NCBI GenBank assembly: GCA_963834305.1
Contig: CAWIAX010000002.1
Location: 124,001 to 188,000 of the forward strand
DNA from: JACCXG01 sp963834305
GTDB taxonomy: Bacteria; Acidobacteriota; Vicinamibacteria; Vicinamibacterales; 2-12-FULL-66-21
Reading direction: 5' to 3'
DNA length: 64,000 nt
Shown: piece by piece, positions 55,545-64,000 of the stretch
Layout of the letters: the number at the start of each line of letters is the position of its first letter
Numbering within the stretch: the first letter of the stretch is position 1
The notes under the pieces: model-generated
What the model was told of the DNA's origin: nothing
The model's database searches: none
Seen by the model: only the letters and a program-made list of their open reading frames with translations
Made by a program: the position numbers and the translations under genes

Positions 55545-56370
55545 TCACCCCGGCAGCTGCCCCTTGGCCCGCAGGTAGGCGCGCAGGAGGGCGGCCCATC
55601 GCGGATGGTGCTTTTCGTAGAACGCGATGTGGCTGCGGCGGTAGGCGGCGTTCATCGCCGCGGGCGCCGTGGCCCGCGACCGCCCCCGCAGGTGGGTGAT
55701 CGAGGCCGCGGGGGTGAAGAGCACCCGCCGGCCCCGCCGCCGGATCGACGCGCAGAAATCGACGTCCTCCGTGTAGAGGAAGTAGCGCTCGTCGAGCAGC
55801 CCGACCGCCTCGGCGTCCCCCCGGTGCACGAGCAGCGCCGCGCCGCTCACCCAGTCCACGTAGCGCTCCTTGCGCGTCGCGCGCTCCACCCACCACGACA
55901 CGGCGGCCACGCCGCGCCCGTGCAGCGCCATCACCAGCTTCTGCCGCAGCTCCGCCAGCGGCGCAATCATCGGACCGAACGACAGCTCCGCCCGCCCGTC
56001 GCCGTCCACCAGGCGGGGGCCGGCCACCGCCGCCTCCGGGTGGGCCGCCAGCCGCGCCAGCAGCGCATCCACGGCGCCGGCAGGGACCACGGTGTCGCTG
56101 TTGAGCAGCAGGAGCAGATCCCCCACGGCGGCGCGGATGCCGACGTTGTTGCCGGCGGCGAACCCGAGGTTCGTGGCCTGGACGATCACCCGCACCGCGG
56201 GCCATCGCCCGCGCACCGCTTCCGCCGTGCCGTCGCGCGACGCGTTGTCCACCACGATGATCTCGTGACGGACCGGCGGGCGGCGCCGCGTCGAGCGACG
56301 CCAGGCAGCGCAGCAGATCCTCCCTGGTGTTGAACGACACGATGACGATGGAGAGCAGGGGGGGAGTCAT
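55545..56370 (-). CDS. Glycosyltransferase, GT2 family (rhamnosyltransferase-like)
   Basis: About 275 residues with an indel near 56275. It starts LLSIVIVSFNTREDLLRCLA, then VDNASRDGTAEAV, NLGFAAGNNVGIRAA, and LLLLNSDTVVPAGAVDALL with the DxD-like metal site; DWVSGAALLVHRGD and YFLYTEDVDFCASIRRRG are typical of WbbL-type rhamnosyltransferases. Its ATG overlaps the stop of the upstream GT4 gene (ATGA). Confidence 0.9.
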
Positions 56371-57467
56371 GGCCGGCGCCCTGCCACCCGCTCGATATCG
56401 TGCAGGGTCTCGTCCGCGGCGCGGCTCCAGGAGTAGCGGCCCAGGACTTCCCCGGCGTGCGCCAGCGTCGCGGCCCCCGCCGCGGGGTCGGTCAGCAGGG
56501 CACGCAGTGCCGCCGCGGTCCCCGCCGCATCGTCGCGACGGACGTAGGTTGCGGCCGGTCCGTAGACTTCGCGCGCCACCGGCGTGTCGAGCACCACCGC
56601 CGGGACGCCGGCGGCGATCGCTTCGAGCGGGGTGAGCCCGAAACCCTCGTATTCGGACAGGAACGCAAAGACGGCGGCCCGCGCATACAGGTCTGCCAGC
56701 GTGGCTTCGTCCACGTAGCGCAGGAACTCGACGCGGTGCCCGACACCGTGCCTGGCCGCGGCGTCGGGCAGGTCCTGTGGCGGCCACGTCCGGTCGTCGC
56801 CGACGATGGCGAGGCGGGCGGCGGGCAGGTCGCGGGTCGCGGCCGCGAACGCCTCGATGAGCTGCGGGAGCCGCCGCCGGTTGAACAGGGAGCCGACAAA
56901 CAGCACCAGCGGCTCGCGCGTGGCGCGGGGCCGCCCTTCGTCGTGCCGCGGCGCCACGCCGGGCGGAATGACGCGGATGCGCGAGGGGGGCACCCGGAGG
57001 TGCTGCTCGATCTCCGCGCGCGAGAACGCCGAGTCGGTGAAGACCACCGCCGCCGTCGCCGCGGCGCGGGCGGTCAGCCAGCGCCGCCGCACCCCTTCCC
57101 GCGGCCGGAACCACTCGGGATGGGCGAGGAACGACACGTCGTGAATGGTGACCGCCAGCGGCACGCGCAGCCCGAGCGGCGCCGAATAGGCCGGAGCGAA
57201 GAAGACGTCGAGGGGGTCGTGCCGGACCGCGCGGCGCAGGGCGGTCTGTTCCCACCACGTGCCGCGGCCGCCGCCGATGATCCGCTGCTCGACTGCCTCC
57301 GGCGGCATCGGCAGCGCGATGGGCTCGGGCGCGTAGAGCACCAGGCGCCGAAGGGCCGCGTCGGGCCGCACGCTCCAACGGCGCAGCAGCTCGCCGAGAT
57401 ACCGCCCGACGCCGGTCGCGTCGCCGAGCACCTCGCGGGCGTCCACGCCAATCCGCAGGGGCGTCAT
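56367..57467 (-). CDS. Glycosyltransferase, GT4 family
   Basis: 366 residues, intact. IGVDAREVLGDATGVGRYLG is followed by VTIHDVSFLAHPEWF, VLFVGSLFNRRRLPQLIEAF and YEGFGLTPLEAIAAGVPAVV (EX7E). It is a paralogue of its neighbours. It overlaps by four bases with the genes on each side, so all three are probably translated together. Confidence 0.94.
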   Translation of the reverse strand: MTPLRIGVDAREVLGDATGVGRYLGELLRRWSVRPDAALRRLVLYAPEPIALPMPPEAVEQRIIGGGRGTWWEQTALRRAVRHDPLDVFFAPAYSAPLGLRVPLAVTIHDVSFLAHPEWFRPREGVRRRWLTARAAATAAVVFTDSAFSRAEIEQHLRVPPSRIRVIPPGVAPRHDEGRPRATREPLVLFVGSLFNRRRLPQLIEAFAAATRDLPAARLAIVGDDRTWPPQDLPDAAARHGVGHRVEFLRYVDEATLADLYARAAVFAFLSEYEGFGLTPLEAIAAGVPAVVLDTPVAREVYGPAATYVRRDDAAGTAAALRALLTDPAAGAATLAHAGEVLGRYSWSRAADETLHDIERVAGRRP

Positions 57468-58584
57468 CGCGCCGCTTCCGCCTGCCGGCGCGCGAGCGCC
57501 TCGCTGTAGGCCGCGAGCAGCCGTGCGGCACTCGCGGCCCAGGAGAACTCCCGTGCGCGTGCCACGCCATTCTCCGACTGGCGGAGGCGCCGCGACGGGT
57601 CGGCCAGGAGGCTGTCGATGGCGTAGGCCAGCGCCACCTCGTCCGTCGGATCGACGAGGGTGCCTGCGTCGCCCACCACTTCCGGCAGCGCGCCGCGCCG
57701 CGCGGCGACCACCGGCACGCCGGCCTGCATCGCCTCGACGGCGGTCATGCCGAAGCCTTCCTCGAGCGACGGCAGCACCAGCATCGACGCGGCCGCATAC
57801 AGCTGCTGGCGCTCGGCGTCGGTGACGTAGCCGAGGTGCCGGACCCGCCCGGCGAGGGCCGGCCAGGTGGCCAGCGTGGCGAGGATGGCGGCGGACTGCT
57901 CGACGCGGCGCCCGGCCAGCACGAGCGGAGGCGCGTCCGGGCGGCCGGCGACCACGCGGTCGTAGGCGGCAAAGAGTGCGGGCAGGTTCTTGCGCGGCTC
58001 GATCGTGCCGACAAAGAGAATAGGACCGGGCTCCGCCGGCACCGCGCGCGGCGGCGTGTCGGGCGCGCCCGGCCGGCAGATCACCACCCGCGCGTCGTCC
58101 ACGCCGAGGCGCGACGTGACCGCCCGCGCGGTGTGCTCCGAGATCACGACGACCAGATCGGCCCGCCGCGCGTGGCGGGCGGTCAGCCCCGGGTAGTCGC
58201 GCCGGATCTCGGCGCGGGTGCGCTCGGGATGATCGAGGAAGTCGAGGTCGTAGATGGTGATGACCTGCAGCGCCCGGCGCGCCGGCATGAGCAGCGGGTG
58301 CGCGGACTGGGCCACGTCCACCGGCCCGGCCAGCAGTTCGACCGGCGGCCATTCGCAGCCGGTGCCATGCCAGGTTGAGCGCGCTGACGGGGATTCGCCA
58401 GTCGACGTGCCGCGCCGCCGGGGATGGCGCCGGACGGCAGGCGATCCTTCCACGAGCTGGAGAACAGGCTGAGGGTAGCGCCCGGGGGGAGCTGCGACTG
58501 GAGGGCGGCGCCGAGCTCGTGCACGTACTGGCCGACGCCCGTGCGCTCGCGCAGCGCGGGGCGATAATCGAGCAGGATGCGCAC
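57464..58584 (-). CDS. Glycosyltransferase, GT4 family, first gene of the minus-strand string
   Basis: About 373 residues with insertions near 58357 and 58423. RILLDYRPALRERTGVGQYV opens the protein, ITIYDLDFLDHPERTRAEIR marks the acceptor domain, ILFVGTIEPRKNLPALFAAY begins the donor domain and LEEGFGMTAVEAMQAGVPVV is the EX7E motif. The GTG start at 58584 lies nine bases from a TACGAT box. It shares a 132-bp intergenic region with the divergent ugd gene. Confidence 0.9.
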
Positions 58585-58653
58585 GCGCGCGGCATCGTAC
58601 CACGAGTTGACGGCGCGGCCGCCGGCGGCGGCAACTCCTTGTGCCTCAATGGA

Positions 58654-58683
58654 TTGACACTGTTTTTTCGGCTGTGCTAGCCT
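58654..58683 (+). promoter_or_regulatory. Promoter: TTGACA-18-TAGCCT for ugd
   Basis: A consensus -35 TTGACA and a TAGCCT -10 separated by 18 bases lie 33 bp before the ugd ATG. This is the strongest -35 in the window and would drive the plus-strand polysaccharide string. Confidence 0.65.
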
Positions 58684-58716
58684 TAAGGGTTTGTATCCGG
58701 ACGGGGGACAGGTCTG

Positions 58717-60017
58717 ATGAAAATCGCGGTCGTCGGGAGCGGGTATGTCGGGCTGGTCGCAGGCGCGTGCCTGGCCGAAAACGGCAACGACGTGATCTGC
58801 GTGGACAAGGATCCCGCGAAGGTCAAGCAGCTGCAGCGCGGCAAAATCCCAATCTACGAGCCCGGCCTCGAGGAGCTCGTCCGGCGCAACCGCGAGGAGA
58901 AGCGCCTCGTCTTCACCACCAACCTCGACCGCGGCGTCCGGCAGTCGCAGATCATCTTCATCGCCGTCGGCACGCCGACCGGCGAGGACGGCTCGGCCGA
59001 CCTGCAGCACGTGATGGACGTGGCCCGGCAGCTCGGCCCGGGCGATGAACGGCTACAAGGTGATCGTGAACAAGAGCACCGTGCCGGTCGGCACGGCGGC
59101 GAAGGTCCGCGACGTGGTCCGCCGCGAGACCACCCATCCCTTCAGCGTCGTCAGCAACCCGGAGTTCCTGAAGCAGGGGGCGGCGATCGACGACTTCCTG
59201 AAGCCCGATCGCGTGGTGATCGGCGCGGAGGACCCGCGGGCCGCCGAGCTGATGAAGGAGCTCTACGCGCCGTTCACCCGGACCGGCGCGCCGATCATGC
59301 TGATGGACTGCGCCAGCGCCGAGCTGTGCAAATATGCGGCGAACGCCATGCTCGCGACCCGCATCTCCTTCATGAACGAGGTGGCCAACGTCTGCGAGGC
59401 GGTCGGCGCCGACGTGGACGAGGTGCGCCGGGCGGTGGCGTCGGACCGCCGCATCGGCGCGTCCTTCCTCTTCCCGGGCGTCGGCTACGGCGGCAGCTGC
59501 TTTCCCAAGGACGTCAAGGCGATGCTGCAGTTCGCCGGCGGCGAAGAAATACGACTTCAAGATCCTGCACGCGGTCGAGGCGGTCAACGATCGCCAGAAG
59601 CTGCGGCTGCTCGACAAGCTCAAGGCGCAGTTCGGCTCGCTGAAGGGCAAGCGGATTGCCGTGTGGGGCCTGGCGTTCAAGCCGCGGACCGACGACATGC
59701 GCGAGGCGCCGGCGGTGCCGCTGATCAAGGGGCTGCTCGCCGCCGGGGCGGAGGTGCAGGCCTACGATCCGGAGGCCATGAAGGTGGCGCGCGGGATCTT
59801 CGGCGGCGACATCACTTATGCCGACAACAGCTACGGCGCGCTGACCGGCGCGGATGCGCTGGTGATCGTCACCGAGTGGAACGAGTTCCGCGAGCCTGAC
59901 TACGCGCGCATGAAGAAGCTGATGCGGAATCCCGCCATCTTCGACGGCCGGAACATCTACAACCCGGAGCACATCCGGGCGCAGGGCTTCACCTACGCGT
60001 CGATGGGCCGGCCATGA
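58717..60017 (+). CDS. ugd: UDP-glucose 6-dehydrogenase
   Basis: About 433 residues after removal of two inserted bases (near 59037 and 59549). KIAVVGSGYVGLVAGACLAE binds NAD, FIAVGTPTGEDGSADL and NKSTVPVGTA follow, NPEFLKQGAAIDDF and YGGSCFPKDVKAML with the catalytic Cys are canonical, and WGLAFKPRTDDMREAP is the C-terminal NAD-domain segment. It oxidises UDP-glucose to UDP-glucuronate, which feeds the decarboxylase in the divergent string. Its stop overlaps the galE start. Confidence 0.96.
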
Positions 60018-61029
60018 ACGCCGTGCTGGTCACCGGTGGCGCCGGCTACATCGGCAGCCACACCGTGAAGGCCCTCGTCCACGCCGGCCACCCGGTCGTC
60101 ATCTACGACAACCTGTCGGCCGGCCACGCGGCGGTGGCGCCGCTCATCGGCGCCGGCGCCACGCTGGTCGAGGGGGACATCCTCGACACGCCGCGGCTGC
60201 AGGCGACGCTGGCCGGCCACCGCGTCGAGCGCGGTGATGCACTTTGCCGCCTGGCTGTCGGTGGGCGATTCGGTGCGCGAGCCGGCCCGCTACTACCGCA
60301 ACAACGTGCTGGGGGCGCTGTCGGTGCTGGACGCGATGCTGGCCGCCGGCGTCAAGCAGTTCGTCTTCTCGTCCACGGCGGCGGTGTTCGGCAATCCCCT
60401 GGAAACCCCGATCACCGAGGACCATCCCAAGCGCCCGATCAATGCCTACGGCGAGACGAAGCTCGCCATCGAACAGGCGCTGCCGCATTACGACCGCGCC
60501 TACGGGCTGCGCTCCGTGACGCTGCGCTACTTCAACGCCGCCGGCGCCGATCCCGACGGCGTGCTCGGCGAGCACCACGAGCCCGAGACCCACGTGATCC
60601 CCAAGGCGATCGACGCGGCGCTCGGCCGCGGCGGCTTCGAAGTGTTCGGCGAGGACTACGACACGCCGGACGGCACCTGCCTGCGCGACTACGTGCACGT
60701 CGCCGATCTGGCGTCGGCCCACCTGCTCGCCCTGCAGTCGCTGGCGTCGGGCGCCGGCTCCAGCGTCTACAACCTGGGCAACGGCCATCCGACGTCGGTC
60801 CGTGCCATCATCGACGCCGTGGAGAAGGTGACCGGCGGGCGCGTGCCGTACACCGCGGCGCCGCGCCGCGCCGGCGATCCCGCCGTGCTCTTCGCGTCGA
60901 GCGCAGCGCATCCGCCGCGAGCTGGGCTGGGCGCCCCGCTTCGAGGACGTCGAGACGATCGTCGCCACGGCGTGGCGCTGGCGCGTCCGCCACCCGGCCG
61001 GCTACGCGAGCGAGGGCCGCGGCGAGTGA
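60014..61029 (+). CDS. galE: UDP-glucose 4-epimerase
   Basis: About 337 residues across two inserted C bases (near 60232 and 60908). VTGGAGYIGSHTVKALV is the NAD site, VMHFAAWLSVGDSVREP, FSSTAAVFGNP (Ser), AYGETKLAIEQ (YxxxK) and LRYFNAAGADPDGVLGE are the standard GalE landmarks. It interconverts UDP-glucose and UDP-galactose. Four-base overlaps join it to ugd (ATGA) and to the next glycosyltransferase (GTGA). Confidence 0.95.
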
Positions 61030-61742
61030 GCGAGCTGCGCGGCGCGCTGTCCGACCCGCTGCTCTCGGTCGTGATGCCGTGCTACAACGAGCACTCCACG
61101 ATCGAGGAGATCGTGCGGCGGGTCCTGGCGGTGCCGCTGCGCATCGAGCTCATCGTGGTGGACGACTGCTCCCGCGACGGGACGCGCGACATCCTGACGG
61201 CGCTGGCGGCCGAGCTCGAGTTCAAGCTGGTGTTCCAGGCGCAGAACGGCGGCAAGGGAGCGGCGCTCCGGCGCGGCTTCCGGGAGGTGACCGGCGACAT
61301 CGTGGTCATCCAGGATGCCGACCTCGAGTACTCGCCCGAGGAGTTCCCGCAGCTCATCCAGTTCATCTGCGAGGGGCGCGCCGACGTCGTCTATGGCTCG
61401 CGGTTCCTCGGCCGCCACCGCGTGTTCCTGTTCACCCACTACGCCGGCAACCGGTTCCTGACGCTCGTCACCAATGTCCTGTACAACACCTGGCTGTCGG
61501 ACATGGAGACCTGCTACAAGGTGATGCGGACCGAAGTGCTGCGCTCGATGACCCTCGAGTCGAACGGCTTCGGTATCGAGCCGGAGCTGACCGCCAAGAT
61601 CCTCAAGCAGCCGCACTACCGCGTCTACGAGGTGCCCATCACCTACGACGGACGGGGGTTCGACGAGGGCAAGAAGATCAGCTGGTGGCGCGACGGCCTG
61701 GTCGCGCTCTGGACGCTGGTGAAGTTCCGGTTCACCGAGTGA
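61026..61742 (+). CDS. Glycosyltransferase, GT2 family (dolichol-phosphate mannosyltransferase-like)
   Basis: 238 residues, intact, GTG start overlapping the galE stop. LSVVMPCYNEHSTIEEIVRR, LIVVDDCSRDGTRDIL, NGGKGAALRRGFREVTGD and IQDADLEYSPEEFPQLI (metal-binding DxD) match polyprenyl-phosphate glycosyltransferases. EVPITYDGRGFDEGKKISWW closes the domain. There are no membrane helices. It probably loads a sugar onto a lipid carrier or core. Confidence 0.93.
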   Translation: MSELRGALSDPLLSVVMPCYNEHSTIEEIVRRVLAVPLRIELIVVDDCSRDGTRDILTALAAELEFKLVFQAQNGGKGAALRRGFREVTGDIVVIQDADLEYSPEEFPQLIQFICEGRADVVYGSRFLGRHRVFLFTHYAGNRFLTLVTNVLYNTWLSDMETCYKVMRTEVLRSMTLESNGFGIEPELTAKILKQPHYRVYEVPITYDGRGFDEGKKISWWRDGLVALWTLVKFRFTE

Positions 61743-63556
61743 ATCCGTTCCCGCGCCTGCTCGGCTATTCCCGCCGCTATTCGGCGCGGTTCGCCGTGGC
61801 GCTCGCGGCCATGCTGCTGTACGCCGGTGCCTCGGCCGGCGTCGCCTTCCTCATCAAGCCGATCATCGACGAAGGGCTGCAGCCGGGCCGCGGCGATGCG
61901 GCGCTGCCGGTGCAGAACCTGGTCTTCTGGTCGAGCGCCATCCTCGTGGCCTACCTGGCCAAGGGGCTGGGCGCCTACTTCTCGGCCTACCTGATGACGG
62001 ACATCGGGCAGCGCGTCGTTCGCGACCTGCGCGACCAGCTGTTCCGCCACATCCTGAACCAGTCGGCCGCCTTCTTCAGCCGCCGTTCGACCGGCCAGCT
62101 GATGTCGCGCATCACCCACGACGTCTCGCAGGTGCAGCAGGCGGTGTCGGAGACCATCGGCGACCTGCTGCGCGAGGGGCTGGCGCTCATCGGCTACGCC
62201 GTCCTGCTGTTCTGGTGGGACGCCAAGCTCGCGCTCGTCTGCATCACGGGAGCCCCGGTCGTGGTCTACCCGCTCGTCCGGCTCGGGCAGCGGGTGCGCC
62301 GCAGCACGCGGCGGAGCCAGGAGGAAATCGAGCACCTGTCGCACATCGCCGCCGAAGCCTTCGCCGGCCACCGGATCGTGAAGGCGTTCGGCGCCGAGGC
62401 GCACGAGGCCCGCCGGTTCGGCCGGGCGTCCACGACGCTCTACCGCACCAACCTGAAGATCACCAGCACCGTCGCCCTCCTGCCGCCGCTCATGGAGTTC
62501 CTCGGCGGGCTGGCGGTCGTCGCGCTCATCTGGTACGGCAGCGCGCGCATCGCCGCCGGCGAGACCACGCAGGGCAGCTTCCTCGGCTTCATCTTCGCCG
62601 CGTTCATGATGTACACGCCGATCAAGAAGCTGAGCCGCGTCAACACCAACCTCCAGCAGGCGATGGCGGCGGCCGAGCGGATCTTCCACATGCTCGACCG
62701 CCACACCGAGGTGCACGAGCGGCCGGGCGCCACGCCGATGCAGCCGCTGCGCCGCAGCGTCGAGTTCCGCAACGTGGCGTTCGCCTACGACGACGCCGAC
62801 ACGCCGATCCTGCGCGACGTCTCGTTCACCGTGGCCGCCGGGCAGATGGTCGCGATTGTCGGCTTGAGCGGCGCCGGCAAGACCACCCTGGTCAACCTCA
62901 TCCCGCGCTTCTACGACGTCACCGGCGGTGCCGTGCTGATCGACGGCATCGACGTGCGCGACGTCACGCTGCAGTCGCTGCGCGCCCAGGTCGGCATCGT
63001 GACGCAGGAGACCGTGCTGTTCGACGAGACCATCGCCGTGAACATCGCGTATGCCTCGCCGCACGCCACCCGGGCGCAGATCGAAGCGGCCGCCCGCGCC
63101 GCCCATGCCCACGACTTCATCCTCGAACAGCCGCAGGGCTACGAGACGCGCATCGGCGAGCGCGGACAGAAGCTGTCGGGCGGCCAGCGCCAGCGGATTG
63201 CCATCGCCCGGGCGCTGCTCAAGGACTCGCCGGTCCTGATCCTCGACGAGGCGACGTCGGCGCTCGACGCCGAGTCGGAACAGCTGGTGCAGGATGCGCT
63301 CGCCAACCTGATGCGCAACCGCACGGCGTTCGTCATCGCCCATCGCCTGTCCACGGTGCGGCGGGCCGACATCATCGTGGCGCTCGAGCGCGGACGGGTG
63401 GCCGAGCTGGGGCGCCACGACGAGCTCCTGGCGAATCCCGAGAGCGTGTACGCCAAGCTCTACGCACTCCAGGCGTTCGGCCGCGAGCCGGATGCCGCGC
63501 CGGCACCAGCGCCCGAGGTGCCGCGAGCCGGGCGCAGGGGAGTGGAGACACGATGA
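61739..63556 (+). CDS. ABC exporter, MsbA-like (fused membrane and ATPase domains)
   Basis: 605 residues, intact. Six membrane helices cover about 1-320; the ATPase has Walker A GLSGAGKT, signature LSGGQRQRIAIARALL, Walker B VLILDEATSALD and the H-loop AHRLSTV. Length and layout match MsbA, the lipid A-core or lipid-linked glycan flippase. Placement inside a polysaccharide gene string supports export of lipid-linked saccharide. The GTG start overlaps the upstream stop (GTGA). Confidence 0.93.
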   Translation: MNPFPRLLGYSRRYSARFAVALAAMLLYAGASAGVAFLIKPIIDEGLQPGRGDAALPVQNLVFWSSAILVAYLAKGLGAYFSAYLMTDIGQRVVRDLRDQLFRHILNQSAAFFSRRSTGQLMSRITHDVSQVQQAVSETIGDLLREGLALIGYAVLLFWWDAKLALVCITGAPVVVYPLVRLGQRVRRSTRRSQEEIEHLSHIAAEAFAGHRIVKAFGAEAHEARRFGRASTTLYRTNLKITSTVALLPPLMEFLGGLAVVALIWYGSARIAAGETTQGSFLGFIFAAFMMYTPIKKLSRVNTNLQQAMAAAERIFHMLDRHTEVHERPGATPMQPLRRSVEFRNVAFAYDDADTPILRDVSFTVAAGQMVAIVGLSGAGKTTLVNLIPRFYDVTGGAVLIDGIDVRDVTLQSLRAQVGIVTQETVLFDETIAVNIAYASPHATRAQIEAAARAAHAHDFILEQPQGYETRIGERGQKLSGGQRQRIAIARALLKDSPVLILDEATSALDAESEQLVQDALANLMRNRTAFVIAHRLSTVRRADIIVALERGRVAELGRHDELLANPESVYAKLYALQAFGREPDAAPAPAPEVPRAGRRGVETR

Positions 63557-64000
63557 TCAAGAGCATGACGGGCTTCGCCTCGCTCACCCGGGACGACGAC
63601 GAGGCGACCATCGCGGTGACGATCCGGTCCGTGAATCACCGCCACCTCGACCTCCAGCTGCGCCTGCCGCCGGCGCTCGCCGCCGTCGAGCCGCGGCTGC
63701 GCGCGCTCGTGCCGCGGCACGTCGCCCGGGGGCGGATCGAGGTGACGGTCGGCGTGCAGCAGCGGCGCGTCGCGGCGGTGGACGTCGAGCTGAACGAGCC
63801 CTTCCTGCAGGCTCTCGAAGCGGCACTGGAACGGGCCCGCGCCCGGGGCTACATTCAGGGCGTGATGACGCCGGGCGATCTGCTGCGCTTCCCCCAGGCG
63901 CTGGCCATCCGCGAGCGCACCGACGAGGCTGCTGCCGACGAGCAGCTGGCGCGGCTCGGGTCGCGCGTGGAACGAGGCCGTGGCGGCCGCGCTCGACGAG
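63553..64000 (+). CDS. YicC/YloC family endoribonuclease, 3' end cut by window
   Basis: About 149 residues are visible. IKSMTGFASLTRDDD, SVNHRHLDLQLRLP, LVPRHVARGRIEVTV and VMTPGDLLRFPQAL are the YicC N-terminal domain; there is one inserted base near 63966. The family are stress-related endoribonucleases. Its ATG overlaps the exporter stop (ATGA), so it ends or continues the polysaccharide string, although its role is probably separate. Confidence 0.92.
   Translation, partial: MIKSMTGFASLTRDDDEATIAVTIRSVNHRHLDLQLRLPPALAAVEPRLRALVPRHVARGRIEVTVGVQQRRVAAVDVELNEPFLQALEAALERARARGYIQGVMTPGDLLRFPQALAIRERTDEAAADEQLARLGSRVERGRGGRARR

Overview
The window is a high-GC bacterial chromosome segment (roughly 70% GC by eye), coding-dense on both strands. 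The gene families point to Acidobacteriota, probably the Vicinamibacteria side. These include a carboxypeptidase-regulatory TonB-type outer-membrane protein, a secreted VWFA-like protein, a PQQ dehydrogenase with cytochrome c and DUF1080 domains, CBM9-like and secreted Gfo/Idh/MocA proteins, and PIG-L deacetylase. This is an inference from family content and style; no rRNA is present.

Layout. 1-13.3 kb holds mixed housekeeping and accessory genes: a truncated GlcG/HbpS-like secreted protein, an Ala/Gly repeat protein, a convergent DUF2182/DUF1326 pair, ada, DUF3014, a sodium:solute symporter, a PIG-L deacetylase, secreted sugar-related proteins, a receiver-only regulator, a tiny zinc-ribbon membrane protein, an esterase and an ABM-like protein. 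All conserved genes here are intact. At 13.34 kb a tRNA-Lys(UUU) is followed by four hairpin repeats, a scrap resembling an ECF sigma factor, and a 1.27-kb nested tandem repeat island with no believable gene. 15-17.9 kb is a PQQ dehydrogenase/cytochrome c/DUF1080 fusion. 17.9-21 kb carries a dicarboxylate symporter, a receiver protein, arginase and a small SH3-like protein. 21-24.6 kb is a minus-strand overlapping set: response regulator, hemE, hemG, O-methyltransferase. 24.7-31 kb has two unrecognised genes, the VWFA-like protein and the TonB-type receptor, ending at a strong terminator. 31-35.4 kb has a solitary DNA methyltransferase, small membrane/lipoprotein genes, a D-Ala-D-Ala carboxypeptidase and fdhE.

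35.4-50.8 kb is mainly core metabolism: glgA, trxA, trxB, mnmA with its sulfur donor cysteine desulfurase, bactofilin, a methyltransferase-like gene, SAM hydrolase, acyl-CoA dehydrogenase and glpX. It continues with an MFS transporter and an overlapping run sua5-hflX-TPR lipoprotein-pgsA. 50.8-63.6 kb is an extracellular polysaccharide locus in two divergent, mostly overlapping gene strings. The minus string has five glycosyltransferases, the initiating polyprenyl-phosphate sugar transferase and a UDP-glucuronate decarboxylase. The plus string has ugd, galE, a family-2 glycosyltransferase, an MsbA-like ABC exporter and yicC (cut by the window end). Together they would make UDP-sugars, assemble a lipid-linked glycan and flip it.

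A major caveat is sequence quality. From about 17 kb onward many plainly conserved genes (hemE, hemG, glgA, trxB, ugd, galE, the receptor and others) are broken by single-base indels. Most are an extra C or G beside a G. I read these as sequence errors, not gene decay, and annotate such genes across the breaks. The receptor at 27.6-31 kb is worst affected. The most unusual real structure I see is the repeat island after the tRNA.
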